Part shown: positions 10,076 to 20,582 of the stretch, in pieces
Layout of the letters: each line of letters opens with the position of its first letter
Numbering within the stretch: position 1 is the stretch's first letter
From: Tragulus kanchil
Taxonomy: Eukaryota; Chordata; Mammalia; Artiodactyla; Tragulidae
Length of the DNA: 64,000 nt
NCBI GenBank assembly: GCA_022376925.1
Contig: JAIOJX010000002.1
Coordinates: 64,318,001 to 64,382,000, forward strand
Direction of reading: 5' to 3'
The notes under the pieces: model-generated
The model's database searches: none
What the model saw: the letters and a program-made list of their open reading frames with translations, nothing else
Told to the model about the DNA's origin: nothing
Position numbers and translations under genes: made by a program

Positions 10076-12168
10076 TTGAGAATTATCAGCATCAAACAGT
10101 CCCCCCTCGCATTTTTCCATATATTGATGAGGAAATGTGGAAGAAGATAGAACCAAAGTAAATGCATGATAAAGAGCTAAAATTTACCATGTGTCATCTA
10201 AAATGCTAAGCAATTTAAAAGAATCACCATCTGAGGCTAACCTCAAACTTAAGAGATAAGCACTTGGGCTGGCTGTCTTTGTTTTTCCCTCTAGATCCAC
10301 TCTACACCCTTCTTCTCCTCTTTGAATAAGAACATACATGGATGGGGCCCCTTGGTCTTTTGTTTCTGTTGGGTTTGGTCTTTTGAGAACATTATCTGAA
10401 GATACAGAGGAACAGAGGAGAAGCATATTTATTTCAGCTGTCTTCCTACAAGGTCACTCCAGAGTAGCTACATTCTTCAAGAGCTCATTTCTTGTCACAT
10501 GACCCTTTCCACAGACCCCTCTCTGTCTCCCTTAACTTCTTTAGGCCTGTGGGTGGTAATGAAGCCTGTGTTGTCGTTTGCCCTGATTATTCATGTGCAC
10601 TGCATACATTTGTAAATAGTTCCATTAGTTAAGTCCTTAAACTTGGTATGCCATCTCTTTTTTCTGATTTGTTGCCAATACAGTGCTTATTTTGCATATT
10701 TAAAGACTGAGGGAGAGGGGTTAGGTACTCTGTGTCACTCAGTTTGCTAGTATCAGAATTGGAATTCCAAGGCAGGTAGGTAGTCCAGAGCCTATGTTTT
10801 CTGTATGACCACTTTATATCTGTAAATTGATAATGGAAAAACTGCTATTGCTCAGTAAATAATTGTACACAACCCCAAAAGGTGATAGTATTTAATCATT
10901 GTGAATGTATGAAGACTTGTCACTTTCGTACTATAAACATTTTGTAGAAAAACTTTTAATCTGACATTCTTTTATAAGTACAGAAACCTTTTTTGTTTAT
11001 TTGCTTCCTTTGATTTCTCTTCTCTGCATCTTTAATTTATTATGCTAATACCATTTTAGACTAGAACTACTAGTGTGATATATTCAGTATACAATTCAGA
11101 GGGAAAATGTCATTAAAATTTTTAATATCCATTTTGAGAATTATCAGCATCAAACAGTCCCCCCTCGCATTTTTCCATATATTGATGAGGAAATGTGGAA
11201 GAAGATAGAACCAAAGTAAATGCATGATAAAGAGCTAAAATTTACCATGTGTCATCTAAAATGCTAAGCAATTTAAAAGAATCACCATCTGAGGCTAACC
11301 TCAAACTTAAGAGATAAGCACTTGGGCTGGCTGTCTTTGTTTTTCCCTCTAGATCCACTCTACACCCTTCTTCTCCTCTTTGAATAAGAACATACATGGA
11401 TGGGGCCCCTTGGTCTTTTGTTTCTGTTGGGTTTGGTCTTTTGAGAACATTATCTGAAGATACAGAGGAACAGAGGAGAAGCATATTTATTTCAGCTGTC
11501 TTCCTACAAGGTCACTCCAGAGTAGCTACATTCTTCAAGAGCTCATTTCTTGTCACATGACCCTTTCCACAGACCCCTCTCTGTCTCCCTTAACTTCTTT
11601 AGGCCTGTGGGTGGTAATGAAGCCTGTGTTGTCGTTTGCCCTGATTATTCATGTGCACTGCATACATTTGTAAATAGTTCCATTAGTTAAGTCCTTAAAC
11701 TTGGTATGCCATCTCTTTTTTCTGATTTGTTGCCAATACAGTGCTTATTTTGCATATTTAAAGACTGAGGGAGAGGGGTTAGGTACTCTGTGTCACTCAG
11801 TTTGCTAGTATCAGAATTGGAATTCCAAGGCAGGTAGGTAGTCCAGAGCCTATGTTTTCTGTATGACCACTTTATATCTGTAAATTGATAATGGAAAAAC
11901 TGCTATTGCTCAGTAAATAATTGTACACAACCCCAAAAGGTGATAGTATTTAATCATTGTGAATGTATGAAGACTTGTCACTTTCGTACTATAAACATTT
12001 TGTAGAAAAACTTTTAATCTGACATTCTTTTATAAGTACAGAAACCTTTTTTGTTTATTTGCTTCCTTTGATTTCTCTTCTCTGCATCTTTAATTTATTA
12101 TGCTAATACCATTTTAGACTAGAACTACTAGTGTGATATATTCAGTATACAATTCAGAGGGAAAATGT
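10076..12168. repeat. Tandem duplication 4 (10076-11110, 11134-12168)
   Basis: Offset 1058 bp. It starts inside the downstream unit of duplication 3, so the shared 280 bp occur three times (from about 8970, 10076 and 11134). The 23-bp junction at 11111-11133 resembles a degraded version of the sequence before 10076. Confidence 0.92.
10706..10800 (+). repeat. Possible MIR fragment, copy 1
   Basis: Motifs gaggggttaggtactctg, gtcactcag, gaattggaattccaag and agtccagagcctatg occur in MIR order. A duplicate lies at about 11764-11858. Confidence 0.5.
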
Positions 12169-13010
12169 TTAAGATAAATAGTATGGGAAAAGTGAAATGA
12201 TTTTAAATAGCTTTTAATTTCTGCTTATGTTAATGAACTCCACTCAAGGATGGGGTAGTAGATAGCTGTATTTGCCTTAATATAAAATACTCTTTAGTAT
12301 ACTCTAATAAATGAAAAAGATAATAGGAAGAGAAGAGTACTTCTAATATGTTAAGAAAATATAATTTTCAAATTATATTTCATGGTAGTAAGAAGGTGTA
12401 ATTTTGAAAAAATATCACCAAGAGATTCTCTGGGAGGTCTAGAAGGTCTTACAGGAGAAAATATATAAAGTATTGATAGAGTTTAGATACACTAAAAGCT
12501 CCTTTTTAAGCATAGGCATTAATAGTGCTACAGTAACTATTAATATTTTTAAAGTATTTACTGTGCATTTATTAATGAGGAAACTATTGCATAGAGAGAA
12601 AGAGTAATTTATTTTAAGGTCACATACTTATGAGTGGTAGAGCTGAAGTTCAAACCCTGATAGTCTTCATCCAGATTTTGTGTTATATTCTTAGCTACTT
12701 TTTTGAACTATTGATGAAAGGGTAAGGATTAGCAGTACACATTTCTGTGATGGAGACAATCTAAAATTAAAATATACATGTCACAAGTTGTACGAACTAG
12801 AAAGTTTGAAGTAAAGAGCTGTATGGAAGTAATATAGCAAATTTTTGCTTATCAAAACCAAAGTAAAGCAGGTAATTTAGAAGTATTGCTTAAAAATGAT
12901 TACAAGGTGAACAAAAAGGCATTTTTTTTTTCATTCTCTATTCAGAATATTAGATTCTCTGGACTTTTTAATATGTTTCTCTTCTGTTTATATGACTTAA
13001 AAAATATTGT
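12169..13010. other. Intron with one MIR fragment
   Basis: Single-copy AT-rich sequence. The only repeat recognised is the MIR at 12571-12705. Confidence 0.6.
12571..12705 (+). repeat. MIR SINE fragment
   Basis: Contains atgaggaaactattgcatag, aaggtcacatacttatgag, tggtagagctgaagttcaaa and ccctgatagtcttcatccag, the MIR core and 3' order, at ancient divergence. Confidence 0.75.
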
Positions 13011-13015
13011 TTGCC

Positions 13016-13458
13016 TGTATTAGTTTCCTAGGATTGCTATAACAAAGGATCACAAAATATGGTTGGTTTAAATCAGAAACTTTCCTCACAGTTCTAGAGA
13101 CTAGATGTCTGGACTCAATCTGTTGGCAGGGGTATGCTCCTTGTGAGGTAGGATCCTTCATTGCATCTTCTAGCATCAGGTGTTTACCTGCAGTCCTTGT
13201 TATTCTTTTCTTGTTAGCTGGATCACTCCAGTTTAGGCCTTTGTAGTCACATAGCTGTCTTCTCTCTTTGTGTTTGTGTCTTCACATAGTGGTCTCCTCT
13301 TCAGATGAGGAGACCAGTTAAATTGAATTAAGGGTCCACTCTGCCCCTTCTGTATGACTTCATCTTTGAAAACCTGATTCCAAATAAGATCACATGCTGA
13401 GGTGTAGGGGGTTCGGACTTCAGCATGTCTTCTTGGGTGATACAATGAACCCTTAACA
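13016..13458 (-). mobile_element. ERVL-MaLR solo LTR (MST/MLT1 type)
   Basis: The plus strand reads tgtattagtttcctaggatt through a degraded cacagttctagagactaga and caaataagatcacatgctga to cccttaaca, the reverse complement of a MaLR LTR. It is bounded by a 5-bp direct repeat ttgcc at 13011-13015 and 13459-13463, the size expected for ERVL-type insertions. It is 443 bp, complete and old. Confidence 0.88.
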
Positions 13459-14139
13459 TTGCCGTTTATAAAATTTCAAGAGAATCACATAGTTTAGTTA
13501 GAGAACTTTGAAAGATTTTCTAACTCTAGTCAAATAAGATATATATTTTTAAAGACATTCAGTGACTATTTTCTTCATGTACAGATGGGAAGATAAATAA
13601 AAGAGAGATGTAATTTCTTAAAAAATTTTGGGGATCTTCAGAATATATGTGAAATCTAATAAATAAACCTCCCTCTATTTTAATCATACTAATCACATAA
13701 TTCATTCATATTTTAAACTTATATACGTGAAAATAGCACTATTAAAGTAATAGTGCACAGGCGGGAAGTTACAAAAATTTTAATTAGAAATCTCAATGTA
13801 GCTTGAAGAGATTAAATACAGAATATGCTTCAAAAATTGTTCTCATATGTGCTGTCCTTAAACTACTCACAAACATTCCTCCCCCTCTCTTTCCCTTCCT
13901 CTTTACTCCCCACTTCCTCTCTCTGTGTGTAGAATAGTATGTATTTAAACTGAGAATAAATTTAAAATCACTAAAATATATAAAACATATTTATCTGTTA
14001 TGTGTAATACATAAATTATCATTTTAACTTCCATGCTTTTAAACCTAAATTTTCATGTGGAAATATATACTTTAATATATAATAAATCTAATCTTCTGAA
14101 TTGCATATTATATTAAAATAAAATTAAATACCATATGTA

Positions 14140-14402
14140 GGGCTTCCCTCGTAGCTCAGTGGTGAAGAGTTCGCCTACCAGTGCAGACAGGTTCAATCCC
14201 TGATCTGGGAAGATCCCACATGCTGCGGAGCAACTGAGCCTGTGCTCTAGAGCCTTGGCGCCGCAGATATAGAGCCCATGTGCCACAACTGCTGAAGCCC
14301 ATGTGCCCTAAGCCTGAGTTCCACAACAAGAGAAGTCACTGCAATAAGAAGCCTGCTCACCTGGAGAGTAACCCCCACTCCCTGCAAGTAGAGAAGAGCC
14401 TG
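14140..14402 (+). mobile_element. CHR-type SINE, truncated copy
   Basis: Starts gggcttccctcgtagctcag and continues with caggttcaatccctgatctg and several short gccacaactgctgaagccc-like blocks typical of long ruminant/cetacean CHR elements. It is cut at the duplication 5 junction. Confidence 0.85.
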
Positions 14403-14578
14403 CACATAGTGGTCTCCTCTTCAGATGAGGAGACCAGTTAAATTGAATTAAGGGTCCACTCTGCCCCTTCTGTATGACTTCATCTTTGAAAACCTGATTC
14501 CAAATAAGATCACATGCTGAGGTGTAGGGGGTTCGGACTTCAGCATGTCTTCTTGGGTGATACAATGAACCCTTAACA
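14403..14578 (-). mobile_element. MaLR LTR, partial second copy
   Basis: Only the part of the LTR lying inside the duplicated unit (from cacatagtgg to cccttaaca) recurs here, joined abruptly to a CHR SINE. Confidence 0.88.
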
Positions 14579-15259
14579 TTGCCGTTTATAAAATTTCAAG
14601 AGAATCACATAGTTTAGTTAGAGAACTTTGAAAGATTTTCTAACTCTAGTCAAATAAGATATATATTTTTAAAGACATTCAGTGACTATTTTCTTCATGT
14701 ACAGATGGGAAGATAAATAAAAGAGAGATGTAATTTCTTAAAAAATTTTGGGGATCTTCAGAATATATGTGAAATCTAATAAATAAACCTCCCTCTATTT
14801 TAATCATACTAATCACATAATTCATTCATATTTTAAACTTATATACGTGAAAATAGCACTATTAAAGTAATAGTGCACAGGCGGGAAGTTACAAAAATTT
14901 TAATTAGAAATCTCAATGTAGCTTGAAGAGATTAAATACAGAATATGCTTCAAAAATTGTTCTCATATGTGCTGTCCTTAAACTACTCACAAACATTCCT
15001 CCCCCTCTCTTTCCCTTCCTCTTTACTCCCCACTTCCTCTCTCTGTGTGTAGAATAGTATGTATTTAAACTGAGAATAAATTTAAAATCACTAAAATATA
15101 TAAAACATATTTATCTGTTATGTGTAATACATAAATTATCATTTTAACTTCCATGCTTTTAAACCTAAATTTTCATGTGGAAATATATACTTTAATATAT
15201 AATAAATCTAATCTTCTGAATTGCATATTATATTAAAATAAAATTAAATACCATATGTA

Positions 15260-15598
15260 GGGCTTCCCTCGTAGCTCAGTGGTGAAGAGTTCGCCTACCA
15301 GTGCAGACAGGTTCAATCCCTGATCTGGGAAGATCCCACATGCTGCGGAGCAACTGAGCCTGTGCTCTAGAGCCTTGGCGCCGCAGATATAGAGCCCATG
15401 TGCCACAACTGCTGAAGCCCATGTGCCCTAAGCCTGAGTTCCACAACAAGAGAAGTCACTGCAATAAGAAGCCTGCTCACCTGGAGAGTAACCCCCACTC
15501 CCTGCAAGTAGAGAAGAGCCTGTGGCAGCAGTGAAAACCCAGAGTAGCCAAAAATAAATAATTAATTAATTAAAAAGTTCTTTCCCTTAAAAAAAAAA
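15260..15598 (+). mobile_element. CHR-type SINE, complete copy
   Basis: The same element in full, ending gtagccaaaaataaataatt and an A tail. The flanking repeat is ccatatgta on both sides (about 15251 and 15600). Confidence 0.87.
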
Positions 15599-15777
15599 TG
15601 CCATATGTATAAATAACACATGAATTATATATTACCTACATATTGTATATTATAATATAGCTTTGGTGCTTTTAAACATAATTTTAAAACTAGTTTATCA
15701 AGGAATTAGTTTAAATGATGGTGCTATAATTATACCTTAGTCTTGTATTCTTAGAACAAACTTTTATTTTTTATTTA

Positions 15778-16058
15778 TTTATTTTTTTAAAAGATTTATT
15801 TATTTTATTTTTGGGCGGGGGTCGGGTTGGGGAGGGAGGGGAGTGGGCGGGCCACTTCTATTGGTCTTTCATTTCTCCATTTTCATCTGTCTTTGTTCTT
15901 TGGCTCCTGTGGGCCTCCCATCGCGGTGGCATCTGTCCTTGCAGAGTGCTGGCTCTGGGCGCATGCGCTCCAGAGCTCGGGCTCAGTAATTGGACACATT
16001 GGTCCAGCCGATCCGCTGCATGTGGGATCTTCCCAGACCAGGGATCGAACCGGTGCCC
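15778..16058 (-). mobile_element. Young CHR-variant SINE, 5' truncated, copy 1
   Basis: The reverse strand carries the variant SINE body (cagagccagcactctgcaag) and its G/C-rich tail, ending in an AAATAAATAAA-type tail. It lacks about the first 50 bases of the element. The target-site duplication agaacaaacttttat lies at 15763 and 16059. Confidence 0.88.
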
Positions 16059-16204
16059 AGAACAAACTTTTATATTTGAAGTATGTTAAAATATAGAACT
16101 TCATAGTAGGAGTTCATATTTATATAGATTTTAGGAAAGTAATTCTTTATATAGAAGAAGTCTCTATATTTATAATATAAGAAATAGCTAAATTACTGAG
16201 TGAG

Positions 16205-16450
16205 GGGCTTCCCTGGTGGTCCAGTGGGTAAGGACACTGCCTTGCAGTACAAGGGACCGCGGTTCGATCCCTGACCTGGGACGATCCCACGTGCCGCAGA
16301 GAGGCTAGACTGATATGTCCAACTTCCGAGCAGGAGCTCTGGAGTGCATGCGCCCAGAGCCGGTGTTCCAGCGAGAGACCGCTGCAACAAAGATGGATGT
16401 AGATAAATGAAAGACCAATAGAAGTGGCCAAAAAAAGAAGTTTAAAAAAT
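16205..16450 (+). mobile_element. Young CHR-variant SINE, copy 1
   Basis: Begins gggcttccctggtggtccag and ends agaccaatagaagtggcc plus an A tail. The target-site duplication aattactgagtgag is at 16191 and 16451. The body is shortened and lacks the cacaggagccaaagaac block. Confidence 0.9.
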
Positions 16451-16514
16451 AATTACTGAGTGAGAGTTTTCTTCTAGATTCTGAATAAGAGCCTTGTTTT
16501 CATAATTAGAATTA

Positions 16515-16682
16515 AGCCTGAGTTCCACAACAAGAGAAGTCACTGCAATAAGAAGCCTGCTCACCTGGAGAGTAACCCCCACTCCCTGCAAGTAGAGAAG
16601 AGCCTGTGGCAGCAGTGAAAACCCAGAGTAGCCAAAAATAAATAATTAATTAATTAAAAAGTTCTTTCCCTTAAAAAAAAAA
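16515..16682 (+). mobile_element. CHR-type SINE, third partial copy
   Basis: The 3' half of the element at 15260, repeated because duplication 6 starts inside it. Confidence 0.85.
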
Positions 16683-16852
16683 TGCCATATGTATAAATAA
16701 CACATGAATTATATATTACCTACATATTGTATATTATAATATAGCTTTGGTGCTTTTAAACATAATTTTAAAACTAGTTTATCAAGGAATTAGTTTAAAT
16801 GATGGTGCTATAATTATACCTTAGTCTTGTATTCTTAGAACAAACCTTTATT

Positions 16853-17137
16853 TTTTCTTTCTTTATTTTTTAAAAGATTTATTTATTTTATTTTTGGGCG
16901 GGGTCGGGTTGGGGAGGGAGGGAGTGGCGGCCACTTCTATTGGTCTTTCATTTCTCCATTTTCATCTGTCTTTGTTCTTTGGCTCCTGTGGGCCTCCCAT
17001 CGCGGTGGCATCTGTCCTTGCAGAGTGCTGGCTCTGGGCGCATGCGCTCCAGAGCTCGGGCTCAGTAATTGGACACATTGGTCCAGCCGATCCGCTGCAT
17101 GTGGGATCTTCCCAGACCAGGGATCGAACCGGTGCCC
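16853..17137 (-). mobile_element. Young CHR-variant SINE, 5' truncated, copy 2
   Basis: Duplicate of 15778-16058. Several G runs in the tail are one base shorter, which looks like homopolymer error. Confidence 0.88.
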
Positions 17138-17283
17138 AGAACAAACTTTTATATTTGAAGTATGTTAAAATATAGAACTTCATAGTAGGAGTTCATATTT
17201 ATATAGATTTTAGGAAAGTAATTCTTTATATAGAAGAAGTCTCTATATTTATAATATAAGAAATAGCTAAATTACTGAGTGAG

Positions 17284-17535
17284 GGGCTTCCCTGGTGGTC
17301 CAGTGGGTAAGGACACTGCCTTGCAGTACAAGGGACCGCGGTTCGATCCCTGACCTGGGACGATCCCACGTGCCGCAGAGAGGCTAGACTGATATGTCCA
17401 ACTTCCGAGCAGGAGCTCTGGAGTGCATGCGCCCAGAGCCGGTGTTCCGCAGCGAGAGACCGCTGCAACAAAGATGGATGTAGATAAATGAAAGACCAAT
17501 AGAAGTGGCCAAAAAAAAAAGAAGTTTAAAAAAAT
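17284..17535 (+). mobile_element. Young CHR-variant SINE, copy 2
   Basis: Duplicate of 16205-16450 with the same target-site duplication and a longer A run. Confidence 0.9.
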
Positions 17536-17865
17536 AATTACTGAGTGAGAGTTTTCTTCTAGATTCTGAATAAGAGCCTTGTTTTCATAATTAGAATTTA
17601 AAAACAGATTCTTCTTTGCTTTTTAATTTGGTTGTTAAAAAGTTTGAAAAAGCCAGATCCAAAACCCCAAGTATAACACTTAAAAAAATTGGATTTTAGT
17701 TTTTCTTTGCTCTAGTATTTTTATTTTTTATTTGTATTGTGTTCTGTATGTTTAAGAGCCTCAAATTCTTAAGAAATGGATTTTAAATAAATTCTAAGTG
17801 GTAAACATAATTTATAGGAAGTAAATGATACCTATCATACATTGCTTTAAACAGAACATTTTCTT

Positions 17866-18132
17866 GGGCTTCCCTGGTAGTCCAGTGGGTAAAGAATTCG
17901 CCTTGCAGTTCAAGGGGCGCCGGTTCGATCTCTGGCACGGGAAGATCCCATGTGCCACTGAGCGGCTGGACCAGTGTGCCCAATTACGAGCCAGCGCTCT
18001 GGAGCACATGTGCCCAGAGCCGGTGCTCTGCAACAAGAGAGTCCACCGCGATAGGAGACCCACACAGGCCAGAGAATTGAGATGGATGAAAATAAATGAA
18101 TGAAGGACCAATAAAAGAGGCCAAAAAATTTT
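17866..18132 (+). mobile_element. CHR-variant SINE
   Basis: Starts gggcttccctggtagtccag, has ggttcgatctctggcacggg, and ends accaataaaagaggccaaaa. It lacks the long G/C-rich tail of the 18155 element, as do the copies at 26596, 44224 and 45026, which suggests a second tail type. Confidence 0.88.
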
Positions 18133-18154
18133 TTTTCTTTTAGATTACATTATA

Positions 18155-18472
18155 GGACTTCCCCTGGTGGTCCAGTGGGTAAGGACACCGCCTTGCAGTG
18201 CAAGGGGCGCCAGTTCGATCCCTGGCCTGGGAAGATCCCACGTGCCGCGGAGTGGCTGGACCCATGTGTCTAATTACCGAGCCCGAGCTCTGGGGTGCAT
18301 GCACCCAGAGGTGGCGCTCTGCAGCGACAGACGCCACCGCGATGGGAGGCCCACAGGAGCCAAGGAACAAAGATGGATGAAAATAGAGAAATGAAAGACC
18401 AATAGAAGTGGCCCGGCTGCTCCCTTCCCTCCCCAACCCGATCCCCGTCCAAAATAAATAAATAAATAAATC
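18155..18472 (+). mobile_element. Full-length young CHR-variant SINE
   Basis: This 318-bp element has a tRNA-like head (ggtggtccagtgggtaagg, B box ggttcgatccctgg-like), a CHR-like middle (gatcccacgtgccgcggag), a novel tail (gatggatgaaaatagagaaa, agaccaatagaagtggcc, then a C-rich stretch) and an AAATAAATAAATAAAT end. The 16-bp target-site duplication tttagattacattata (18139 and 18473) is perfect, so insertion was recent. Confidence 0.92.
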
Positions 18473-20582
18473 TTTAGATTACATTATATATTTTGTATGA
18501 AATAAAATGTTAGTGTTTCTGTACCTGTATGGCTTTTCTTTCTCAAATTTTATACACATACCTACATGTTATCAGAGAACATTTCTACATATTTTCAGCC
18601 AGTAAAGAGCAAAAATTCCATAAACCCAAGACAGCATGGGAAAAGCAGAGTTTGGAGTTGCTAATTAGCTTATGATAATGATTTATAATAATAGTCTGCA
18701 AATTTTATTATACTTAATTACAATGCACAGAGAAACAATAGACTTTTGGGGTCACTTGTCATAGCATTGCTTTGCTCTTTCACTTTTGAACAATTGGAAT
18801 GATAATTGAGGCTTGATACATAGTTTTTAATTCTGTATTTTTAAGGACCTTTGCATCCCTAGTGACTAAAATAGAATTGCACAGAGAAGCCTCAGAAAGC
18901 ACTCAAATAAGCCTCAAAATCACCTTATTAAGAAACAGGATTTGTAACTTCAGAGATACAGAAATGCTGTTACTTTATCAGTGTATATGTACGTTAAAAG
19001 GAAGTCTGATTATGATTCCTCCAAGCAACTTTTATTTCTTTTAAAGAAATACTCTTTTGTGCTGTACTTTACACATTCGTTAAGCTAATTTAATGTATTA
19101 TTTTTAATAGGATTACATTGACAAATAGGGATTGCTATCAATACTGAGTTATACAGTAGAATTTGAGACTGTGAGGGAACAACAGAGACCTGTTACTCTA
19201 TGAGGTTTATCTTCATTTCAGGAAAAGTATTTGACAGTGTACCTCGATACAGTTTTATAATACGGTTATGTAGTAGATAGTGTTGTCACCTGACTTGAGT
19301 AAACAGCATACACAAAATTTGTTTATAGCTTTGTGCCAACTTGAAAGGAGCTTTCCAATGGCTTTGTATTGACTGTTTCCCCCTGTGCACACAATCATTT
19401 AGAATGTTTGAAGCGAGTGGCTGGAACCCAGGGGTGTCCTTTAATTACGAGCCCGAGCTCTGGGGTGCATGCACCCAGAGGTGGCGCTCTGCAGCGACAG
19501 ACGCCACCGCGATGGGAGGCCCACAGGAGCCAAGGAACAAAGATGGATGAAAATAGAGAAATGAAAGACCAATAGAAGTGGCCCGGCTGCTCCCTTCCCT
19601 CCCCAACCCGATCCCCGTCCAAAATAAATAAATAAATAAATCTTTAGATTACATTATATATTTTGTATGAAATAAAATGTTAGTGTTTCTGTACCTGTAT
19701 GGCTTTTCTTTCTCAAATTTTATACACATACCTACATGTTATCAGAGAACATTTCTACATATTTTCAGCCAGTAAAGAGCAAAAATTCCATAAACCCAAG
19801 ACAGCATGGGAAAAGCAGAGTTTGGAGTTGCTAATTAGCTTATGATAATGATTTATAATAATAGTCTGCAAATTTTATTATACTTAATTACAATGCACAG
19901 AGAAACAATAGACTTTTGGGGTCACTTGTCATAGCATTGCTTTGCTCTTTCACTTTTGAACAATTGGAATGATAATTGAGGCTTGATACATAGTTTTTAA
20001 TTCTGTATTTTTAAGGACCTTTGCATCCCTAGTGACTAAAATAGAATTGCACAGAGAAGCCTCAGAAAGCACTCAAATAAGCCTCAAAATCACCTTATTA
20101 AGAAACAGGATTTGTAACTTCAGAGATACAGAAATGCTGTTACTTTATCAGTGTATATGTACGTTAAAAGGAAGTCTGATTATGATTCCTCCAAGCAACT
20201 TTTATTTCTTTTAAAGAAATACTCTTTTGTGCTGTACTTTACACATTCGTTAAGCTAATTTAATGTATTATTTTTAATAGGATTACATTGACAAATAGGG
20301 ATTGCTATCAATACTGAGTTATACAGTAGAATTTGAGACTGTGAGGGAACAACAGAGACCTGTTACTCTATGAGGTTTATCTTCATTTCAGGAAAAGTAT
20401 TTGACAGTGTACCTCGATACAGTTTTATAATACGGTTATGTAGTAGATAGTGTTGTCACCTGACTTGAGTAAACAGCATACACAAAATTTGTTTATAGCT
20501 TTGTGCCAACTTGAAAGGAGCTTTCCAATGGCTTTGTATTGACTGTTTCCCCCTGTGCACACAATCATTTAGAATGTTTGAA
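18246..20582. repeat. Tandem duplication 7 (18246-19412, 19413-20582)
   Basis: Offset 1170 bp. The first 30 bases of the downstream unit are an indel-rich copy of SINE sequence at 18247-18280, after which the copies match closely. Confidence 0.92.
19413..19642 (+). mobile_element. Young SINE, partial duplicate
   Basis: The 3' part of the 18155 element, repeated at the start of the downstream unit of duplication 7. The first 30 bases are error-rich. Confidence 0.88.

Larger units (their letters stand above)
8191..10356. repeat. Tandem duplication 3 (8191-9249, 9297-10356)
   Basis: Offset 1106 bp. Each unit holds a full solo LTR. A 47-bp AT-rich stretch (9250-9296) sits between the units and is absent from the end of the downstream unit. 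One substitution is visible near 8874 versus 9975. Confidence 0.92.
13283..15522. repeat. Tandem duplication 5 (13283-14402, 14403-15522)
   Basis: Offset exactly 1120 bp over the parts compared. It begins inside the MaLR LTR and ends inside a CHR SINE, and joins gagaagagcctg directly to cacatagtgg. Confidence 0.93.
15429..17599. repeat. Tandem duplication 6 (15429-16512, 16513-17599)
   Basis: Offset 1079-1090 bp. It overlaps duplication 5. The downstream unit has shorter G runs in the SINE tail near 16897-16932 and a longer A run near 17512. Both units contain the same two SINEs with the same target-site duplications. Confidence 0.92.

Noticed and set aside
16205..16290. tRNA gene
   Set aside because: The A- and B-box-like motifs belong to the head of a tRNA-derived SINE with an A-rich tail and target-site duplication, not to a tRNA gene.
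15811..18452. Many overlapping 60-100 codon open frames on both strands
   Set aside because: All fall in CHR-type SINEs, whose GC-rich bodies lack stops by chance. The same peptides appear wherever the SINE occurs.
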